Part shown: positions 1-9,916 of the stretch, one piece after another
Layout of the letters: each line of letters begins with the position of its first letter
Numbering within the stretch: position 1 is the stretch's first letter
Source: Escherichia sp. ESNIH1
GTDB lineage: Bacteria; Pseudomonadota; Gammaproteobacteria; Enterobacterales; Enterobacteriaceae
Assembly (NCBI GenBank): GCA_002918705.1
Contig: PQKR01000002.1
Location: 186,001 to 250,000 of the forward strand
Direction: 5' to 3'
DNA length: 64,000 nt
Made by a program: the position numbers and the translations under genes
The notes under the pieces: model-generated
What the model saw: only the letters and a program-made list of their open reading frames with translations
What the model was told of the DNA's origin: nothing
Database searches by the model: none

Positions 1-637
1 GGAACATCCAGACCATAGTGGCGACCAGCCAGCCGGAGATAATTGCATTTGAGAACATCTCGGCGGGGGTGTTTTTCATTACCTCCATACCGATCTCAAC
101 AAAGGCATCCCGCGTGGCCTCGTCAAAGATCGGCATATATTCAAACGCCCAGGCGGCAATCGCCGTGCCGATCAGGTTACCCAGCAGCACCACGCTCCAC
201 AGACGCAGCAGCAGGCCACCGTTTTTCCTGGTCGGGTTCTGCATCACCGGCAGTACGGCGGTGACGGTATTCTCTGTAAACAGCTGTTGGCGGGCCATGA
301 TGACGATAATAAAGCCGAAGGTATAGCCGAGGCTCTCCAGGACATAGCTGCCGGGAATGCCGTCCAGCTTAACGTGAAAGATCCCCTTTACCAGCAACGA
401 GGCCCCCATCGACAGCCCGGCGGCGATAGCCGACCAGAGCAGTGCCATCGCATCGCGCTCCATCTCTTTTTCGCCGTCCTGACGGATATGCTCATGGATC
501 GCCATCGCGCGGGAGGGGAGCTCCTCTTCATCTACCTCTATCTCTTCACCGCGCTTATTCTCTTCGCTCTCCACCTCAATCTCTTCCGAGAGCTCCTCCG
601 AATCCTTGTTAATCTTATCTTCTTTTAATTCATCCAC
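1..637 (-). CDS. yfdC: YfdC, formate/nitrite-transporter-family inner membrane protein (partial, 3' end outside window)
   Basis: The reverse strand reads from a GTG at 635-637 to the window edge without a stop (212 codons). The N-terminal 45 residues are very acidic (runs of Glu/Asp), followed by SRAMAIHEHIRQDGEKE and then hydrophobic segments such as WSAIAAGLSMGASLL and GWLVATMVWMF, matching E. coli YfdC, a FNT-family channel-like membrane protein of unknown substrate. K-12 YfdC is about 310 residues, so roughly a third is missing at the window edge. The GTG start is chosen because AAGGTGA lies just upstream and the N-terminus aligns with K-12. It is divergent from mlaA, as in K-12. Confidence 0.9.
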   Translation of the reverse strand, partial: MDELKEDKINKDSEELSEEIEVESEENKRGEEIEVDEEELPSRAMAIHEHIRQDGEKEMERDAMALLWSAIAAGLSMGASLLVKGIFHVKLDGIPGSYVLESLGYTFGFIIVIMARQQLFTENTVTAVLPVMQNPTRKNGGLLLRLWSVVLLGNLIGTAIAAWAFEYMPIFDEATRDAFVEIGMEVMKNTPAEMFSNAIISGWLVATMVWMF

Positions 638-943
638 GATGGGTCACCTTTCTATTACTCACTTTAATGCTATAAGCGTAGCGGTCTCCGCTAATTTTGC
701 TGGTAAGCGCACCCATCGCAACGGCGTTATTTGCAGGCGGGGTTAAAATGGATAGCGAAACAGAGAAGAAAGCCAAAGCCAGGCTATGCTGAAATCATAC
801 CGACGCGCTATTCCGCGCGCATGGACATCTTAAAACGTGCTGATACAATCGCTTGCGTATTCTACGGCGATCGCCGGGGCGCGGTGCAGTTGTGCCGTCA
901 CGGGTGGCATTGAGTCATCGCCAAATTTTACAGGGAGACATCT
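638..943. promoter_or_regulatory. yfdC-mlaA divergent intergenic region
   Basis: About 306 bases separate the GTG of yfdC from mlaA. The only persuasive signal is a sigma70-like promoter for mlaA near 822-849. A 60-codon open frame at 731-913 has no recognisable product or good ribosome site and is not called. Confidence 0.5.
822..849 (+). promoter_or_regulatory. Putative sigma70 promoter for mlaA
   Basis: TGGACA at 822-827 and TACAAT at 844-849, 16 bases apart, with an extended -10 TG at 841-842. Each hexamer matches the sigma70 consensus at five of six positions. It lies about 95 bases before the mlaA start. Inferred from sequence only. Confidence 0.5.
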
Positions 944-1702
944 ATGAAATTTCGCCTGACGGCGCTCGCGCTGGGCACGACGCTACTGGTGGGCTGTGCC
1001 AGCTCCGACTCCGGTGAGCCTCAGGGACGTTCGGATCCGCTGGAAGGGTTCAACCGCACAATGTACAACTTCAACTTTAACGTGGTGGATCCCTATGTTC
1101 TGCGTCCGGTCGCCGTCGCCTGGCGCGATTATGTGCCGCAGCCCGCGCGAAACGGCCTGAGCAACTTCACCAGCAACCTTGAAGAGCCTGCCATCATGGT
1201 GAACTCCTTCCTGCAGGGCGATCCCTATCAGGGAATGAAGCACTTCACCCGCTTCTTCCTGAATACCATTCTGGGCATGGGCGGTTTCATCGACGTAGCC
1301 GGTATGGCAAACAAAGATCTGCAGCGCACCGTGCCGCGCCGTTTCGGCAGCACGCTGGGCCACTATGGCGTGGGCTACGGTCCTTATGTGCAGCTGCCTT
1401 TCTACGGCAGCTTTACCCTGCGTGAAGACGCTGGCGATGCAGCAGATACGCTCTACCCGGTGCTCTCCTGGCTGACATGGCCGCTCTCGGTAGGCAAGTG
1501 GGCGGTAGAGGGCGTTGAGACCCGCGCGCAGCTGCTGGACTCTGACGGCCTGCTGCGACAGTCCTCTGATCCCTATATTCTGGTGCGCGAGGCGTACTTC
1601 CAGCAGCATGACTTTATCGCTAACGGCGGACAGCTGAAGCCGGAGGAGAACCCGAACGCGCAGGCGATCCAGGGCGATCTAAAAGATATTGACGCCGAGT
1701 AA
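944..1702 (+). CDS. mlaA: MlaA, outer-membrane lipoprotein of the Mla phospholipid transport system
   Basis: A 252-residue protein, the same length class as E. coli MlaA (VacJ, 251). It has a lipoprotein signal peptide with lipobox LVGC, so Cys18 would be lipidated. The body carries the MlaA family pattern (DPLEGFNRTMYNFN near residue 30, NTILGMGGFIDVAG near 105, LPFYGSFTLRED near 150). MlaA sits in the outer membrane with OmpC/F porins and removes mislocalised phospholipids from the outer leaflet, passing them to MlaC. ACAGGGAGACATCT before the ATG gives the ribosome site. It is monocistronic, with a strong terminator at 1717-1749. Confidence 0.96.
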   Translation: MKFRLTALALGTTLLVGCASSDSGEPQGRSDPLEGFNRTMYNFNFNVVDPYVLRPVAVAWRDYVPQPARNGLSNFTSNLEEPAIMVNSFLQGDPYQGMKHFTRFFLNTILGMGGFIDVAGMANKDLQRTVPRRFGSTLGHYGVGYGPYVQLPFYGSFTLREDAGDAADTLYPVLSWLTWPLSVGKWAVEGVETRAQLLDSDGLLRQSSDPYILVREAYFQQHDFIANGGQLKPEENPNAQAIQGDLKDIDAE

Positions 1703-1716
1703 CCCGGCACAAGGCA

Positions 1717-1749
1717 ATAAAAAAGGTGAACCGTGGTTCACCTTTTTTT
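1717..1749. terminator. Bidirectional Rho-independent terminator between mlaA and fadL
   Basis: Inverted repeat GGTGAACC/GGTTCACC (1725-1742) extended by an A-run on the left and a T-run on the right, so it can stop both mlaA (+) and fadL (-). Confidence 0.9.
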
Positions 1750-1795
1750 ATGCACGTCGCGGATTTTGAAAGCCTGGTTTTAAAATGCGTAGCTT

Positions 1796-3157
1796 TTAAA
1801 ATGCGTAGTTAAAGTTCGCGCCGTAGAGCCAGGCCTTGCCTTCAGACTCGAAGTTATACGGGCCTTCGGTAAACTTCACCTTCTGACCGTGCATATAGGA
1901 GACGCCGACATCCACAGAGGCATCCTGATTGAAGGCATAGGTGGTACCCGCGCTCAGCCAGAGACGATCCTGGTCCGGAATCGAGATAGAGCGTTTGTCA
2001 GCCGGGATCGGGCTGTCATCGTAGGCAATACCGCTGCGGAAGGTCCAGTTGTCGTCCATGTAATAGGTGGTACCCAGCGCCAGGCGGTAGGAGTCGCGGA
2101 AGCCCTCATCTTTATAGAACAGGGTGCCGCCGTCGCTGTTTTTGGCTTTCAGCTCCTGGAACTGGCTCCAGCTGGTGTAGGCGAGGCTGTAGTGTATGGC
2201 CCACTTCGGTGCCACGCGGTTATAGCCTGAAATTTCCCACATCTCTGGCAGGTTTAGGTTCAGTGCACCGTCGATGGTGTTACCACCGGTGCCGGAAGGC
2301 AGACCGCGCGGACCCAGGAAGCTGTTAAATGCCGGGTTCAGGCTGCTGCGGTAGTCGCCGTCAAAGTCAATTTTGATCTCAGAGCGGTAGGTCAGGCCGT
2401 AGCGATTGTCTTTATCCAGTTCGTAAAGAATACCGGCGTTCCAGCCAAAGCCCCACTCGTCGCCCTTCAGATAAGCAATCTGCGTATCGCTGGTCAGGCT
2501 GTTGGCATAGCCAGCAATCGAGCGCAGCGCTGCGCCCTGCGGGGTAGCGGAGGTAAAGCCAGGGGTGCGGCTCAGCTGACCCGCGGTGAGCTGGCCGAGG
2601 TCACCCGCGTAGCGCTCCAGCTTCGCTTTGGCATACACCGCGTCAAAGCCAACGCCGAAGCTCCAGTGGTTATTCAGGCGATACGCGCCGCTGAGGTTAA
2701 GGTTGATGGTCTCCAGCTCGGTTTTACCGCCCATCGACCCTGCGGCGTAGGTGTCGTTAAAGTCAGTAGCCAGACCGTAGTTTGAGGTCAGGGATGCGCC
2801 CCAGCCAAACTGGTCGTTAATCGGCGCGACGAAGTGCAGGTTAGGGACCCACGCCGTCGGCGCGATGTTATCCGCGTCCAGGCTACGGCCAGACGGAGAG
2901 ACGCCGGAGACATCTACATCCGGATCAACAAAGATGGCGCCGCCGGAGAAAGTCGGGCGGTCAAACATCGTAATCAGGGCGGGGTTACGGCTGACGTTAC
3001 CTGCATCATCAGCGATAGCGCCTTCACCTGAGTAGGCACGGCCAAGACCAGAGGAGGAGAATTCATTAAGTTGGAAGCCTGCTGACCAGGCTTGTGTTGA
3101 GACAATTGCCACTGCAACTGCGAGTGCAGACTTGGTAAACAGGGTTTTCTGGCTCAT
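1796..3157 (-). CDS. fadL: FadL, long-chain fatty acid outer-membrane transporter
   Basis: A 453-residue beta-barrel protein: signal peptide ending AWS, mature start [20 protein letters not shown], the family NPA motif near residue 59 and a C-terminal NFNYAF (terminal Phe, typical of outer-membrane barrels). FadL lets exogenous long-chain fatty acids cross the outer membrane to FadD. An upstream in-frame ATG (3163) lies only two bases after the AGG of the Shine-Dalgarno sequence, whereas the ATG at 3157 is eight bases away, so MSQKTLF is chosen. Loops around residues 195-220 and 285-310 differ from K-12, as expected for surface-exposed parts. Two FadR operators lie upstream. Confidence 0.96.
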   Translation of the reverse strand: MSQKTLFTKSALAVAVAIVSTQAWSAGFQLNEFSSSGLGRAYSGEGAIADDAGNVSRNPALITMFDRPTFSGGAIFVDPDVDVSGVSPSGRSLDADNIAPTAWVPNLHFVAPINDQFGWGASLTSNYGLATDFNDTYAAGSMGGKTELETINLNLSGAYRLNNHWSFGVGFDAVYAKAKLERYAGDLGQLTAGQLSRTPGFTSATPQGAALRSIAGYANSLTSDTQIAYLKGDEWGFGWNAGILYELDKDNRYGLTYRSEIKIDFDGDYRSSLNPAFNSFLGPRGLPSGTGGNTIDGALNLNLPEMWEISGYNRVAPKWAIHYSLAYTSWSQFQELKAKNSDGGTLFYKDEGFRDSYRLALGTTYYMDDNWTFRSGIAYDDSPIPADKRSISIPDQDRLWLSAGTTYAFNQDASVDVGVSYMHGQKVKFTEGPYNFESEGKAWLYGANFNYAF

Positions 3158-3242
3158 GACCATAACCTCATAATTTATTTTTATACAATAAATGTTACAT
3201 GCCGTAACAGGAGCGCGGAGTGTAGGGTCTGAGTTACGACAG

Positions 3243-3258
3243 ACAAATCAGACCAGTC
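3243..3258 (-). promoter_or_regulatory. FadR operator 2 of fadL (putative)
   Basis: Read on the minus strand this is GACTGGTCTGATTTGT, keeping the CTGGTC, GA and TGT elements of the E. coli FadR consensus AGCTGGTCCGACCTGT. Confidence 0.7.
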
Positions 3259-3266
3259 GCGAGAGT

Positions 3267-3282
3267 ATAGGTCTGACCAGCC
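3267..3282 (-). promoter_or_regulatory. FadR operator 1 of fadL (putative)
   Basis: Minus-strand GGCTGGTCAGACCTAT differs from the FadR consensus AGCTGGTCCGACCTGT at three positions. It is eight bases from the other operator, like the paired sites known for E. coli fadL. Confidence 0.75.
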
Positions 3283-3403
3283 CGAATGTTGCAAGTATGT
3301 TTATAAGTATTTTTAAATGTGATCACGGAAACGCGATCTGGCTGGCAAAAACGCGACGGCCTTCAATGAGGGAAAAGGGTGATTATTGCGCCAGATCATT
3401 TTT

Positions 3404-3425
3404 AAGTGTGATATCGGTCACTTAT
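3404..3425. promoter_or_regulatory. CRP-like site
   Basis: TGTGA-TATCGG-TCACT within AAG...TTAT matches the TGTGA-N6-TCACA consensus at nine of ten core positions. It is about 105 bases before yfcZ and 250 before fadL; which gene it serves is not clear. Confidence 0.6.
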
Positions 3426-3528
3426 GCGCTTTTGGCGCGCTAACAACTGGAGACCGCAACCGCCAGCGCGTAAAATAGCCTCACTATTTATCGGGCACGC
3501 TACGTGCGAATGAGAGAGGACTTTCAAT

Positions 3529-3813
3529 ATGAGTAAATGCAGTGCTGATGAAACCCCCGTTTGCTGCTGTATGGACGTTGGCACCATCATGGACAACAGC
3601 GACTGCACGGCCTCTTACAGCCGTGTGTTCACCGATCGTGCCCAGGCCGAAGAGACCCTGGCGGCGCTAACGGAAAAAGCGCGTAACGTTGAGTCTGAGC
3701 CGTGTGAAATTACCCCAACCTTCACCGAGGTTGACGGTGGCGTTAAGCTCGATATCGACTTCGTTTTTGCCTGCGAAGCTGAAACCCTCATCTTCCAGCT
3801 GGGCCTGCGTTAA
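3529..3813 (+). CDS. yfcZ: YfcZ, DUF406 family protein of unknown function
   Basis: A 94-residue cytosolic protein, equal in length to E. coli YfcZ, with a Cys-rich start (CCCMDVGTIMDNSDC, residues 12-26) and a C-terminal half that ends FACEAETLIFQLGLR. The family (DUF406/YfcZ-YiiS) has no established biochemical role. A ribosome site GAGAGGAC precedes the ATG. It stands alone between fadL and fadI, followed by a stem-loop at 3823-3846. The cysteines might bind metal, but nothing here proves it. Confidence 0.93.
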   Translation: MSKCSADETPVCCCMDVGTIMDNSDCTASYSRVFTDRAQAEETLAALTEKARNVESEPCEITPTFTEVDGGVKLDIDFVFACEAETLIFQLGLR

Positions 3814-3822
3814 TCTTCCTCT

Positions 3823-3846
3823 AACGCTCCCGCTGCCGGGAGCGTT
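3823..3846 (+). terminator. Stem-loop terminator after yfcZ
   Basis: AACGCTCCCG and CGGGAGCGTT are perfect 10-base arms around a 4-base loop. The following sequence is only moderately T-rich, so termination strength is uncertain. Confidence 0.65.
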
Positions 3847-3928
3847 GTCTATGCTTTTCTCTGTGTTTTAGCTCGCATTTTTTCGCCTCTCCGCTTGGCT
3901 AAATGTAAAAAAATGGTTAAGACTGTTA

Positions 3929-3944
3929 TCAGGTCAGACCACTT
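3929..3944 (-). promoter_or_regulatory. FadR operator of fadIJ (putative)
   Basis: Minus-strand AAGTGGTCTGACCTGA keeps TGGTC, GA, CC and TG of the FadR consensus. It lies about 30-45 bases before the fadI start. E. coli fadIJ is a FadR target. Confidence 0.7.
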
Positions 3945-3971
3945 TGCGCAGTATGTCAACAGGGGAGAGTT

Positions 3972-5282
3972 ATGAGTCAGGCATTACCGCTTGTCACCCG
4001 TCAGGGCGATCGTATAGCCATTATTAGCGGGTTACGCACCCCGTTTGCCCGCCAGGCCACTGCGTTTCATGGCGTCACCGCCATCGAGCTGGGTAAGATG
4101 GCCGTGGGTGAGATGCTGGCGCGCAGCGAAATTCCGCCAGAGATCGTTGAGCAGGTGGTTTTTGGTCAGGTTGTGCAGATGCCGGAGGCGCCCAACATCG
4201 CCCGCGAAATCGTGCTGGGAACCGGGATGAACGTGCATACCGATGCCTACAGCGTGAGCCGCGCCTGCGCCACCAGCTTTCAGGCGGTAGCGAACGTCGC
4301 GGAGAGTCTGCTGGCGGGGACTATCCGCGCCGGTATCGCCGGGGGAGCCGACTCCTCATCCGTCCTGCCGATTGGCGTCAGTAAGACCCTGGCGCGTACG
4401 CTGGTCGATCTCAACAAGGCCCGCTCCGGCGGGCAAAAGCTTAAGCTTCTCTCCCGCCTGCGCCTGCGCGATCTGCTTCCGGTACCGCCTGCGGTTGCCG
4501 AGTACTCCACCGGGCTGCGCATGGGTGATACTGCCGAGCAGATGGCAAAAACCTATGGCATTAGCCGTGAGGAGCAGGACGTGTTTGCTCACCGTTCCCA
4601 CCAGCGCGCCGCTCAGGCGTGGGCCGACGGCAGGCTGGCGGAGGAGGTGATGACCGCCTATGCGCCGCCTTATCGCGAGCCTTTTGTTCAGGACAATACG
4701 GTGCGAGCCAATGCGTCGCTCGCCGACTACGGCAAGCTGCGTCCAGCCTTTGACCGTCAGCACGGCACGGTAACCGCCGCCAACAGTACGCCGCTCACCG
4801 ACGGCGCAGCGGCGGTGATGCTGATGACCGAATCCCGCGCCCGTGAGCTGGGGCTAACCCCGCTCGGCTACCTGCGCAGCTATGCCTTTACCGCCATTGA
4901 CGTGAAGCAGGACATGCTGCTCGGCCCGGCGTGGTCGACGCCGCTGGCGCTGGAGCGCGCCGGGCTCACGCTTGGCGATCTGACCCTGTTTGATATGCAC
5001 GAAGCCTTTGCCGCCCAGACGCTGGCTAACCTGAAGCTGATGGCCAGCGACCGCTTCGCCCGTGAGGTGCTGGGGCGCGATCGCGCCATTGGTGAAGTCG
5101 ATGAGAGCCGGTTTAACGTGCTGGGTGGCTCTATTGCCTACGGGCACCCCTTTGCCGCCACCGGGGCGCGGATGATCACCCAGACGCTGCACGAGCTGCG
5201 CCGTCGCGGAGGTGGCTTTGGCCTGGTGACCGCCTGCGCCGCCGGTGGGCTGGGTGCGGCAATGGTTCTGGAGGCCGAATAA
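3972..5282 (+). CDS. fadI: FadI, 3-ketoacyl-CoA thiolase of the anaerobic beta-oxidation complex
   Basis: A 436-residue thiolase, the same length as E. coli FadI (YfcY). The acyl-accepting Cys99 sits in [10 protein letters not shown], the His of [10 protein letters not shown] lies near residue 390 and the second catalytic Cys in [10 protein letters not shown] near 420. It cleaves 3-ketoacyl-CoA with CoA to acetyl-CoA and a shortened acyl-CoA, in a complex with FadJ. AGGGGAGAGTT upstream of ATG is a strong ribosome site. fadI and fadJ overlap by one base, so they are translationally coupled. Confidence 0.97.
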   Translation: MSQALPLVTRQGDRIAIISGLRTPFARQATAFHGVTAIELGKMAVGEMLARSEIPPEIVEQVVFGQVVQMPEAPNIAREIVLGTGMNVHTDAYSVSRACATSFQAVANVAESLLAGTIRAGIAGGADSSSVLPIGVSKTLARTLVDLNKARSGGQKLKLLSRLRLRDLLPVPPAVAEYSTGLRMGDTAEQMAKTYGISREEQDVFAHRSHQRAAQAWADGRLAEEVMTAYAPPYREPFVQDNTVRANASLADYGKLRPAFDRQHGTVTAANSTPLTDGAAAVMLMTESRARELGLTPLGYLRSYAFTAIDVKQDMLLGPAWSTPLALERAGLTLGDLTLFDMHEAFAAQTLANLKLMASDRFAREVLGRDRAIGEVDESRFNVLGGSIAYGHPFAATGARMITQTLHELRRRGGGFGLVTACAAGGLGAAMVLEAE

Positions 5283-7447
5283 TGGACATGGAGATTGAAA
5301 TGGCAACGCCCTCCGCATTTGCTCTTAGCGTGCGGCCGGACAATATCGCCGTCGTCACGATTGACGTCCCCGGCGAGAAGATGAATACCCTTAAGGCAGA
5401 GTTTGGCAGCCAGGTTCGCGCCATTATTAAAGCGATCCGTGACAATAAGGATCTGCGTGGCGTGGTGTTTATCTCCGCCAAGCCGGACAACTTTATTGCC
5501 GGAGCCGATATCAACATGATTGACGGCTGCACCACTGCCCAGCAAGCCGAAGCGCTGGCGTATGAGGGGCGGAAAATTATGTCGGATATTCACGCGCTCA
5601 CTATTCCGGTAATTGCTGCTATTCACGGCCCCTGCCTCGGCGGCGGCCTTGAGCTGGCCCTGGCCTGCCACGGGCGCGTCTGTACCGACGATGCCAAAAC
5701 CGTGCTGGGATTGCCGGAGGTTCAGCTGGGGCTGCTTCCTGGCTCCGGGGGAACCCAACGTCTGCCGCGTCTGGTGGGCGTCAGCACGGCGCTGGAGATG
5801 ATCCTCACCGGCAAGCAGCTGCGGGCGCGTCAGGCGCGGAAGGTTGGGCTGGTGGATGACGTCGTCCCGCACGCTATTTTGCTGGAGGCGGCAGCGGCGC
5901 TGGCGCTTAAGGGCCGCCCCGCAAACCGTCGGCTGCCGGTAAAAGAGCGCATTCTCGCAGGCCCCCTTGGGCGTGCGCTGCTGTTCCACTTCATAGGTAA
6001 AAAGACCCAGCAGAAGACCCACGGCAACTATCCGGCGGCATCACGCATTCTGGACGTTATCCATATCGGGCTGGCCCAGGGCAAGGGTAGTGGCTATACG
6101 GCCGAGGCCCGCGCCTTTGGTGAGCTGGCTATGACGCCTCAGTCCCAGGCGCTACGGCAGATCTTCTTTGCCACCACCGAGAGCAAAAAGGATCCCGGCA
6201 GCAGCGTCGAACCCGGCCCGCTGCGGTCAGTGGGCGTGCTGGGCGGCGGCCTGATGGGGGGCGGCATTGCGTTTGTCACCGCCAGCAAGGCCGGGCTGCC
6301 GGTGCGCATCAAGGATATCAACCCGACGGGCATCAACCATGCGCTGAAATACAGCTGGCAGCAGCTTGATAAAAAAGTCCGCCGCCGCCATATCAGATCC
6401 AGCGAACGCGACAGCCAGATGGCGATGATTTCAGGCGCGACGGACTATCGCGGCTTCTCCCATCGGGACGTGGTCATAGAAGCGGTATTTGAAGATTTAG
6501 GTCTGAAGCAGCAGATGGTTGCCGACGTTGAAGCGCATTGCGCGCCGCATACCATTTTTGCCTCCAACACCTCCTCCTTGCCGATTGGCGATATCGCCGC
6601 CCGCGCGGCGCGTCCGGAGAAGGTCATTGGCCTGCACTTCTTTAGCCCGGTAGAGAAAATGCCGCTGGTGGAGATCATCCCCCACGCCGGTACGGATGAG
6701 CAGACCATTGCCACGACGGTAACGCTGGCGAAAAAGCAGGGGAAAACGCCCATCGTGGTGGCGGACAAGGCCGGCTTCTACGTTAACCGTATCCTTGCCC
6801 CCTATATTAACGAAGCGATGCGAATGCTGACCGAGGGCGAGCGTGTAGAGCACATTGATAACGCGCTGGTAAAGTTTGGTTTCCCGGTTGGCCCGATCCA
6901 ACTTTTGGATGAGGTTGGAATCGATACCGGCACTAAAATTATACCTGTGCTAGAAGCGGCATATGGAGAACGTTTTTCACCGCCGGCAAATGTCGTCAGC
7001 GCAATTTTGAACGACGATCGCAAAGGCAGAAAAAATGGTCGTGGTTTCTATCTTTATGACTCGAAAGGGCGTACAAGCAAGAAACAGGTGGATCCGACGA
7101 TCTATCCGCTGGTAGGGGCAGCAGGCAGCGGGCGTTTAAACGAAGCCCAGGTGGCTGAACGCTGCGTGATGATGATGCTTAATGAAGCGGCACGCTGTAG
7201 AGATGAGAAGGTCATCAGAAGCGTGCGCGATGGCGATATCGGCGCAGTCTTCGGGATCGGTTTCCCGCCGTTTTTGGGCGGGCCGTTCCGCTATATGGAT
7301 CGCCTCGGGGCGGATAATGTCGTTGCAACCCTACAGCGCTTAGCCGCCCAGTATGGGGAGCGGTTTGCGCCCTGTGAGATTTTGTTACACATGGCGCAGC
7401 ACGGCATGACGTTCTGGCCGCACAGGGACGCCGATCGGGTAAGTTAA
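5282..7447 (+). CDS. fadJ: FadJ, enoyl-CoA hydratase/3-hydroxyacyl-CoA dehydrogenase multifunctional subunit
   Basis: A 721-residue bifunctional protein (E. coli FadJ is 714). Residues 1-190 are the crotonase domain (IAGADINMI near 75, [17 protein letters not shown] near 115, [14 protein letters not shown] near 150). A Rossmann 3-hydroxyacyl-CoA dehydrogenase domain starts near residue 315 ([13 protein letters not shown]), followed by helical dehydrogenase repeats. It performs hydration and NAD-dependent oxidation in fatty-acid breakdown with FadI. The ATG overlapping the fadI stop is used because it aligns with the K-12 start; ATGs at 5288 and 5300 are alternatives. The N-terminus is a few residues longer than in K-12. 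Confidence 0.96.
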   Translation: MDMEIEMATPSAFALSVRPDNIAVVTIDVPGEKMNTLKAEFGSQVRAIIKAIRDNKDLRGVVFISAKPDNFIAGADINMIDGCTTAQQAEALAYEGRKIMSDIHALTIPVIAAIHGPCLGGGLELALACHGRVCTDDAKTVLGLPEVQLGLLPGSGGTQRLPRLVGVSTALEMILTGKQLRARQARKVGLVDDVVPHAILLEAAAALALKGRPANRRLPVKERILAGPLGRALLFHFIGKKTQQKTHGNYPAASRILDVIHIGLAQGKGSGYTAEARAFGELAMTPQSQALRQIFFATTESKKDPGSSVEPGPLRSVGVLGGGLMGGGIAFVTASKAGLPVRIKDINPTGINHALKYSWQQLDKKVRRRHIRSSERDSQMAMISGATDYRGFSHRDVVIEAVFEDLGLKQQMVADVEAHCAPHTIFASNTSSLPIGDIAARAARPEKVIGLHFFSPVEKMPLVEIIPHAGTDEQTIATTVTLAKKQGKTPIVVADKAGFYVNRILAPYINEAMRMLTEGERVEHIDNALVKFGFPVGPIQLLDEVGIDTGTKIIPVLEAAYGERFSPPANVVSAILNDDRKGRKNGRGFYLYDSKGRTSKKQVDPTIYPLVGAAGSGRLNEAQVAERCVMMMLNEAARCRDEKVIRSVRDGDIGAVFGIGFPPFLGGPFRYMDRLGADNVVATLQRLAAQYGERFAPCEILLHMAQHGMTFWPHRDADRVS

Positions 7448-7657
7448 GGTCTGGTAAGGGTAAATCTGGCGTTGAATGAGGTTGCGTTGCTCAATTTCTA
7501 AACAGAGATTGACGAGAGTTGCGCCATTGAGGTAAAACACAGCGTTTCATTCGACGAATGGATAAGGCACAATGCCCGGCCACTGCTGTTTTCCGACGCG
7601 TTTACGCTGTTCTGCTCGGGCAACATCAGTGCTTCTGGTTAACAAAAGCGGTGCAAT

Positions 7658-8143
7658 ATGCAAGTTTTTATCATGCGTCACGGCGACGCTGCTCTTGAAG
7701 CAGCCAGTGACTCGGTACGTCCTTTAACCCTGTGTGGCTGCGACGAATCCCGTCAAATGGCCACCTGGCTAAAAGGGCAAAAAGTAAACGTTGAGCGTGT
7801 GTTGGTCAGTCCGTTTCTGCGCGCTGAACAGACGCTGGAGAAGGTAGGGGAGTGTATGAACCTGCCGGACAGCGTCGATGTGCTGCCTGAGTTAACACCC
7901 GGCGGCGACGTGGCTCTGGTTGGCGACTATCTTCAGGCGCTGGCCAGCAAGGGCGTCTCCTCGGTGCTGGTGATCTCTCACCTGCCGCTGGTGGGCTACC
8001 TCGTCTCCGAGCTCTGCCCGGACGAGGCGCCGCCGATGTTCCTGACCTCTGCGATTGCCAGCGTGACGCTGGACAGCGAAGGTAAAGGGACCTTTAACTG
8101 GCAGGTTAGCCCCTGCAACCTGAAAATGGCTAAGGCGATCTAA
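7658..8143 (+). CDS. sixA: SixA, phosphohistidine phosphatase
   Basis: A 161-residue histidine-phosphatase-superfamily protein (E. coli SixA is 161). The RHG signature with catalytic His8 is at the start (MQVFIMRHGD), and a second superfamily His lies in SHLPLVG near 108. In E. coli SixA removes phosphate from histidine phosphoproteins, including NPr of the nitrogen PTS. In K-12 a fimbrial cluster separates sixA from smrB; here they are convergent neighbours about 80 bases apart. The ribosome site is weak (AGCGGTGCAAT). TTGACG at 7509 with TAAAAC at 7533 is a possible promoter. Confidence 0.95.
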   Translation: MQVFIMRHGDAALEAASDSVRPLTLCGCDESRQMATWLKGQKVNVERVLVSPFLRAEQTLEKVGECMNLPDSVDVLPELTPGGDVALVGDYLQALASKGVSSVLVISHLPLVGYLVSELCPDEAPPMFLTSAIASVTLDSEGKGTFNWQVSPCNLKMAKAI

Positions 8144-8162
8144 CGCTGCCTGGCCATCGCTA

Positions 8163-8184
8163 AAGAGCCGCTTATGCGGCTCTT
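8163..8184. terminator. Stem-loop terminator between convergent sixA and smrB
   Basis: AAGAGCCGC and GCGGCTCTT are perfect arms around TTAT, followed by TGTCATTT on the plus strand. It may act in both directions, although the T-tract is short. Confidence 0.7.
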
Positions 8185-8223
8185 GTCATTTCTGGCCTCC
8201 GGCCCCGGTATCCGGGCACTTCA

Positions 8224-8775
8224 TCAGGGTAGTTCCGGCGGCTGCCACTCCTCTACTTCAATCAGCACCAGCAGCGCCGCGTCGCCGCCATACTCTTTCG
8301 GCGCCTGGTGAAAGGCCATCACATGCGGATGCTGCGCCAGCCACAGCGGCGTCTGCTGTTTCAGGATGTGCTTTCCGTGACCATGCATCACGCAGGCGCA
8401 GAAGACATGCTCCCGGCGGCAGGCGGCGATCAGCGCGCCCAGCTCCTGCTTAGCCTGCTGCTGGGTTAAACCGTGCAGATCAAGAAACAGCTCTGGCGAG
8501 TAGTCACCCCGCCGCATCTTCTTAACTTCAAAGTGGCTCACGTCCGGACGAACGTACTTCACCGGCCCGTCGGTATTGAGCAGCGGCTGGAATTCATCAG
8601 AAAAGTAGTGGCTGGCGTCGGCCTGCTCCTGAAGCAGTCGTTTTACCGGCACCTCGCTCACTTTTTTGCGCAGGGGGCGGTGCACAATCGTATCCTGCTT
8701 GATCTGGCGCGTGCCGGTCATTAACTGACGGAACAGCTCCTGATCCGCCTCGCTAAGCGCTGTTTTCTTCTTCAT
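8224..8775 (-). CDS. smrB: SmrB, Smr-domain ribosome-collision endonuclease
   Basis: A 183-residue protein (E. coli SmrB/YfcN is 183). The N-terminal part is charged and contains the ribosome-binding helix region. The C-terminal Smr domain shows [14 protein letters not shown] near residue 100 and the HGHGKHIL motif near 130. In E. coli SmrB cleaves mRNA between collided ribosomes to start rescue by tmRNA. It is divergent from prmB, as in K-12. The chosen ATG ([19 protein letters not shown]) matches the K-12 N-terminus. Confidence 0.95.
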   Translation of the reverse strand: MKKKTALSEADQELFRQLMTGTRQIKQDTIVHRPLRKKVSEVPVKRLLQEQADASHYFSDEFQPLLNTDGPVKYVRPDVSHFEVKKMRRGDYSPELFLDLHGLTQQQAKQELGALIAACRREHVFCACVMHGHGKHILKQQTPLWLAQHPHVMAFHQAPKEYGGDAALLVLIEVEEWQPPELP

Positions 8776-8941
8776 TCATTCGTCTCATTTCTGATTTTTT
8801 TCAGTTTACCCGACTCGTCGCGCTCTGTGTTCAGGCAAAATGCTTTTTTCCGGCTGGCTGTGCGCGAGAATGCTGATTTATCGGCGTCTTCGTGGCAAAC
8901 TAGCCGCCGAATTTACAGCAAGGCATGTCCCGGAGGATAGC

Positions 8942-9874
8942 GTGGATAAAATATTTGTCGATGAAGCAGTGAATGAGCTGCACACCATTCAGGACATGTT
9001 ACGTTGGTCGGTCAGCCGATTCAGCGCGGCAAACATCTGGTACGGGCACGGTACTGATAACCCGTGGGACGAAGCGGTGCAGCTGGTGCTGCCGACCCTC
9101 TACCTGCCGCTGGATATCCCGGAAGATATGCGCAGCGCGCGCCTGACCTCCAGCGAGCGTCACCGTATCGTTGAGCGTGTGATCCGCCGCGTCAACGAGC
9201 GCATCCCGGTCGCCTACCTGACCAACAAGGCCTGGTTCTGCGGCCACGAATTCTATGTCGATGAGCGCGTGCTGGTGCCTCGTTCACCTATTGGCGAGCT
9301 CATTACCAGCCGCTTTGCTGGCATCATCAACCACCAGCCGCAGCACATTCTGGATATGTGCACCGGCAGCGGCTGCATCGCCATCGCCTGTGCCTATGAG
9401 TTTCCGGAAGCGGAAGTCGACGCCGTGGACATCTCTACCGAGGCGCTGGCCGTAGCCGAGCACAATATCGAAGAGCACGGCCTGATCCATAACGTGACGC
9501 CTATCCGCTCCGATCTGTTCCGCGACTTGCCCAAGGTGCAGTACGATCTGATCGTCACTAATCCGCCCTACGTGGATGAAGAGGATATGTCAGATCTGCC
9601 GAACGAGTATCGCCACGAGCCTGAGCTGGGCCTGGCCTCCGGCAGCGATGGCCTCAAGCTGACGCGCCGCATCCTGGCCTGTGCGCCGGACTATCTCACC
9701 GACGACGGCGTGCTGATTTGTGAAGTCGGCAACAGCATGGTACATCTGATAGAGCAGTACCCTGAGGTGCCCTTTACCTGGCTTGAGTTCGATAACGGCG
9801 GCGACGGCGTCTTTATGCTGACCAAAGCGCAGCTGCTGGCGGCCCGGGAGCACTTCAGCATCTACAAAGATTAA
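8942..9874 (+). CDS. prmB: PrmB, ribosomal protein uL3 glutamine N5-methyltransferase
   Basis: A 310-residue SAM-dependent methyltransferase. The SAM-binding motif I is [11 protein letters not shown] near residue 138, and the catalytic NPPY motif, which grips the glutamine side chain, lies near 205. PrmB methylates ribosomal protein L3. An ATG-initiated frame extends to 8840, but the GTG at 8942 follows GGAGG by five bases and gives the exact K-12 N-terminus [13 protein letters not shown], so GTG is used. First gene of the run prmB-aroC-mepA-yfcA-epmC-yfcL. Confidence 0.96.
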   Translation: MDKIFVDEAVNELHTIQDMLRWSVSRFSAANIWYGHGTDNPWDEAVQLVLPTLYLPLDIPEDMRSARLTSSERHRIVERVIRRVNERIPVAYLTNKAWFCGHEFYVDERVLVPRSPIGELITSRFAGIINHQPQHILDMCTGSGCIAIACAYEFPEAEVDAVDISTEALAVAEHNIEEHGLIHNVTPIRSDLFRDLPKVQYDLIVTNPPYVDEEDMSDLPNEYRHEPELGLASGSDGLKLTRRILACAPDYLTDDGVLICEVGNSMVHLIEQYPEVPFTWLEFDNGGDGVFMLTKAQLLAAREHFSIYKD

Positions 9875-9916
9875 TAAAACGATAACGCCAATTTAAATAA
9901 AGACAGTGGAGCCGTG

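Larger units (their letters stand above)
3158..3528. promoter_or_regulatory. fadL-yfcZ divergent control region
   Basis: About 370 bases with no gene. It contains two FadR-like operators on the fadL side (3243-3258 and 3267-3282), an isolated TGTGATCAC near 3319 and a good CRP-like palindrome at 3404-3425 nearer yfcZ. In E. coli fadL is repressed by FadR and activated by cAMP-CRP, so this arrangement fits. Confidence 0.7.

Noticed and set aside
731-913. 60-residue frame before mlaA
   Set aside because: No homology or Shine-Dalgarno, and it overlaps the likely mlaA promoter.
8840-8941. 34-codon N-terminal extension of prmB
   Set aside because: The GTG at 8942 has a well-placed GGAGG and gives the K-12 N-terminus.
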